Source: Cryptomeria japonica (Eukaryota > Streptophyta > Pinopsida > Cupressales > Cupressaceae). Taken from it: a stretch of 64,000 nt of DNA. Positions 60,598 through 64,000 of this stretch are shown one piece after another. Under the pieces are notes generated by a model that was not told where the DNA came from, ran no database searches, and was given only the letters and a program-made list of their open reading frames with translations. A program made the translations under genes and the position numbers. Every line of letters begins with the position of its first letter. The first letter of the stretch is position 1. The DNA lies in assembly GCF_030272615.1 (NCBI RefSeq), contig NC_081410.1:223255415-223319414 (forward strand). The letters are read 5' to 3'.

Positions 60598-63199
60598 ATC
60601 GTTATCTATTGTTTTAAGAGTTGGAGGTACTAGGCATTTATTCCTCCTAGGTAACTAGGTGCGAGCTCTCTTGGCTTTACAAGTATGAGCGTGTCTCAAT
60701 CCTAATGGTAATATGTGGTTATGGAGTTGACATCAGTTCCCCTTACACACTCTAGGTCTAAGCTATCACTTGTGTGTGTGTGTTGCCAGTTCATCAGTTG
60801 GTCGCCTTGGTTTGGAGTTCATGGTATGATTTAATTGTTTATTTATATGACTATTGGTGCTAGATTGATTATTTAAATTTAATTGGTGATTATATAGTTA
60901 TAATGTTCATTTTGATTTATTAGATTTAATGACTTTTTATTATTTGGTAATTGATAATTATTACTAAAGGTTGCATAAGGTTTTATTTAATATTTAATTA
61001 TTTATAATATAATTTATTTTTTGTTTATAGTTTATTTTATTTATTTAGTGTTTAATTTAATCTTTATTTAATTCAATATTGTGGAGTCTTGATTATTTAA
61101 TTAATGAACTTTCTCGTGTTTTATTTAATTAAGTCTATGTCTAATTTATAAGGTATAGTCGTTTAAATATTATCTGGGGGAAAACCATAGGTTAAAATAA
61201 AATATAAACCCCCACTTGATATATATTAATGCATTGGAATATTATTATTATTCTCCCTTTTGATTTTTAAAATCTCATTGAGAAAAAATGAGAAATAAGA
61301 AAATATAAAATAAAGTTTGGAGGGAGATATTTCAAAATAAAATAATTCGATTGGCCAGATTAGAGGCTAGTGTTTTGGAGCTTTTCATTTGTTGTCGTGA
61401 AGTTTTTTGGATTCTTCTTGTTCTTCATCTTCTCTTTGCAAATTTTGTCTATCATTTTTCTTTGGCTTTGGTGGAGCTTGGGATTGGAGTGTTGATTCTT
61501 GTTGTTGGATTGAGGATTGCTAGAACTCTTCTTGAACTCCCATTGCCTTCACAGGGGATTCTAGGTTGGAGTCTAAGACTTTTGTTTTGGTTTTAAAATC
61601 TTTCTCGTGTCTTATCTGTGTGATTTTTGGTTGGGAGCTGGGAATAGTTTTATTCTATATAGTATTAGATTAAAGAGAATAGGGAAAAGATTTATTTTTA
61701 TTATCTTAGATTCATTGTATGCATTCATAAATTTCCTTGTAGAGTGTGTTCATAGAAATAGCTTGTCCTCTGTGCATTTCTTTGTTGTCGTTGGGTAGAT
61801 TATATTTACTGATGTAGCTTATTTGCATAGCTTTGGTTAATGAATGCAGAAATAGAGTTGCTTATGGTGTATAATGTATAGTTTTATCTACAATATATCT
61901 TTATGACTCTCTATATGTTGTTCGTGGAAATGGTTTCCCCACCAGTGCATTCTTTGTGGATTGTGTGGTTGTCCTTGTGACTTTTATTTTCCATAGTGTT
62001 TAGCTTTGATTGATTGAATATGTAGAAGTTGCTTAGCCTGATTTAGAGTCTTCTCTCATGTATAGGTCTACAACTTTCTGATGAACATATCTCAAAAATT
62101 ATAAACTAACTTTGTATTAATTTTACTATTTTTTCATCTTCATGTTTATTGTGATTTGGGTTTTTAAGATAAAACTAAAACAATATGAATGTGTATTTAG
62201 AGTTTTCCGGTAATTTTGCTTATCTTGACTTGATTTCCTCAATTAACTTCCATACCAGAGGCTAGTTTATGATGTGTTATTGTGTTCCAGATTTTGTTAT
62301 TATCAAATTTGAGGTTTTAGGATGCTTTATGAGCATTTTCCTTCATGTATTGGTTATTATTTGGATTCCTCTCATACGAAGATGCCATGAGAGAAGGTTG
62401 CAAATTGATGTTTGTGTTTCCAACAAGTAAATGGCCTTGCTATGGTTTTTCTTTTATGTTTGCAAAAGATTATGATGGCCCTGTTGTATGTCCTTTGATT
62501 TATGTTTTTTGTCAAGAGGCTCCTTTCCTATTCTCTTTGATGTTGTAGTCTCATTTCATGTATATTTTATGTATGAGTGTTTGGGCTGCATGTTATGAAT
62601 TTTCATTTTAGATTTTCATACTTGGTTTTAGGGCCTCTTGAGCATGTATACCTTTGTTGTACGGGCCCATGTTAGGGGGAGTGAGCTTCCTTGTGATGAC
62701 TGAGGGTCATGAGAGATAGGCTCTCATGAGGTTCCTTGTAAGGATGCATGAAGTCTAGATCGCCAGGGCACATGGGAGTTTACCTTTCATTGTAATATAA
62801 GTGATATCCTAAAATGAATATGAGATGGGTAGCTAGATAATTAATAAGATAATAACTGAATTGAGCCTCATGTCTTATTCCTAGGGAGGATGTTTTAAGA
62901 TAAGCATGAGAAGGCCATGAAGATGGCAAGCTAATCTCCCTTAGTCTCTCATAGGTTGAGATGGCTCCGCATGTCCATTAGGCTTGTGCCTTGTTGTTAT
63001 GTTATGTGGATGGCATGTGATGACACTTCACCTCTACATGTTTTCCCTTGATTTGCATTGCATTATGTTATGTGTATTGTTAGCCTCTAGGAGTTTCTTA
63101 ATGCACTTTCTTGTGATGGATTCATGCATGAGAGTCTTATGTAGTCTTGTCCTTTGGTATTAAGTGTCAACCTAGATGTAGAGTGTGTTGGGACCTTGC
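60448..63199 (+). other. Unassigned region with (TG)n tract
   Basis: A pure (TG)16 run lies at 60565-60596. The part from 60840 to 61320 is very AT-rich with TTTAATTAA words, like Gypsy U3 sequence. Short frames (61351-61596, 61607-61798, 62345-62548) are Leu/Phe-rich with no family motif. It may be an eroded LTR element or intergenic DNA. Confidence 0.5.
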
Positions 63200-64000
63200 T
63201 GTTGGTAATTAACACTCTATTGGTTGGTTTCATTATGTTGTCATTGATGGCAACATGATTTTGGGTTTCATCTTCATATGGTGTACCGACAAGCACTTCA
63301 TAGACTCTACACTGGCACTGACATTGGTAGGATAGAAGATTTCTTTGGTCACCGACAATCCAAGCTGACATGGTATAGTAAAGGTTATCGGTATGGGAGG
63401 CCAACACATCTTAGATCCAACATAGGAAACTTGTTTTAATGCTTATTCATTTTTTTTATATGGCCAACATGTAATCTGATATTGTATATATCTTTGTGAG
63501 CCAACATTTAAGGCATAAATTTATATAGGGTATATAGGGGAGATTGATTAGATCATTTTGTAATAAGGAGAGAGACATGATAGGATATATATATATATGG
63601 ATGTAATGTAATAAAAAATAAATCATAGAGATTATGTAGTGAGGAATTCATTGTAAGGGTTGTTCTGGTATAGAGGTTTAGGGTTTTAACCGGAATTGTA
63701 TTCTGGCATTGAAGATGCTATCTTAGTAGTTCACACTTCTCTAGATTGTTGTCTAGTATGTTATGTAGTCAGTAAGGCTCCTATTGTGATTGATTTATGT
63801 GCTCTAGGCTGTAAGCCTTCCTGCAAGTATGGGCCCATCATATATTGTAATATCTCTTCATATGTCCAGTGAATTGATATTGTGGGTCACAAATCCCACC
63901 GTGGTTTTTCCTCATTGATTTTCCACATATAAATCTGTGTGTTATGATTCTCATTTATGTGTTTGGCTTACTGGTTGCATTACTTCTTTCAATTATGTTT
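63200..64000 (+). repeat. Copia-type 5' LTR, cut by window end
   Basis: Starts TGTTGGTAATTAACAC and carries GTCATTGATGGCAAC about 40 bp in, then near 63890 TGTGGGTCACAAATCCCACC followed by GTGGTTTTTCC and TTTTCCACATA. These modules match the other Copia LTRs. The LTR end and any internal domain lie outside the window, so it may be a solo LTR or an element start. Confidence 0.75.

Noticed and set aside
60449-60658. Plus-strand ORF with a Val-Cys repeat
   Set aside because: It is open because it runs through the (TG)n tract; no family motif.
61351-61596. Leu/Val-rich ORF that might be a membrane protein
   Set aside because: T-rich DNA readily gives Leu/Phe-rich frames; there is no homologue in the window, no signal beyond composition and no neighbouring exon-like sequence.

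Overview
This is nuclear DNA from a seed plant, most likely a gymnosperm (conifer-like) with a large, slowly purged genome. It is AT-rich and carries long-LTR Copia and Gypsy retrotransposons, an L1-type LINE with RNase H, nested insertions and heavily decayed reading frames. I found no convincing intact host gene, no tRNA or rRNA gene and nothing prokaryotic. Almost every coding stretch is a broken transposon gene, and many in-frame stops look like one transition away from Trp, Gln or Arg codons.

Left third (1-30368). A non-autonomous Gypsy element (LTR, Gag-like ORF, Pro/Ser-rich ORF, no pol) lies beside an unassigned block of about 2.7 kb. The arrangement LTR-block-LTR-internal-LTR-block indicates a tandem duplication. 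Later insertions then hit the two copies separately. An L1-type LINE (2990-11599, minus strand) interrupts one LTR, and a solo Copia LTR (7022-7826) interrupts that LINE. A full-length Copia element (22337-29062, plus strand, target duplication GAGCT) interrupts the second copy of the block. The LINE is unusual: after ORF1 and ORF2 it has a third ORF on the same strand, starting 2 nt after the ORF2 stop. ORF2 itself overlaps ORF1 by ATGA.

Middle third (30369-48700). In order this holds a Gypsy-type LTR, a 3'-truncated Copia element on the minus strand with its 5' LTR, a plus-strand Gypsy pol fragment with an archaeal-type RNase H upstream of RT, and a minus-strand Gypsy element. The minus-strand Gypsy element has a 3' LTR, a polypurine tract, a pre-PPT repeat zone and an integrase. 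On its opposite strand it carries a decayed long ORF joining a plant-mobile-domain-like region to an RGG/RGD-rich repeat.

Right third (48700-64000). A plus-strand Gypsy LTR, PBS and gag-protease region runs into an inverted copy of the same gag-protease followed by the start of RT, forming a large hairpin-capable inverted repeat. The inverted copy is fused inside the RT of a minus-strand Copia element whose 5' LTR follows. Then come a probable solo Copia LTR (59167-60447), about 2.7 kb of unassigned AT-rich DNA with a (TG)n tract, and the start of another Copia LTR running off the window.

The genes do not form a host pathway; they are remnants of retrotransposition machinery. The points most worth follow-up are the three-ORF LINE, the antisense PMD-RGG ORF in Gypsy-3, the inverted-repeat Gypsy locus as a possible small-RNA source, and the sequence modules shared by otherwise divergent Copia LTRs.
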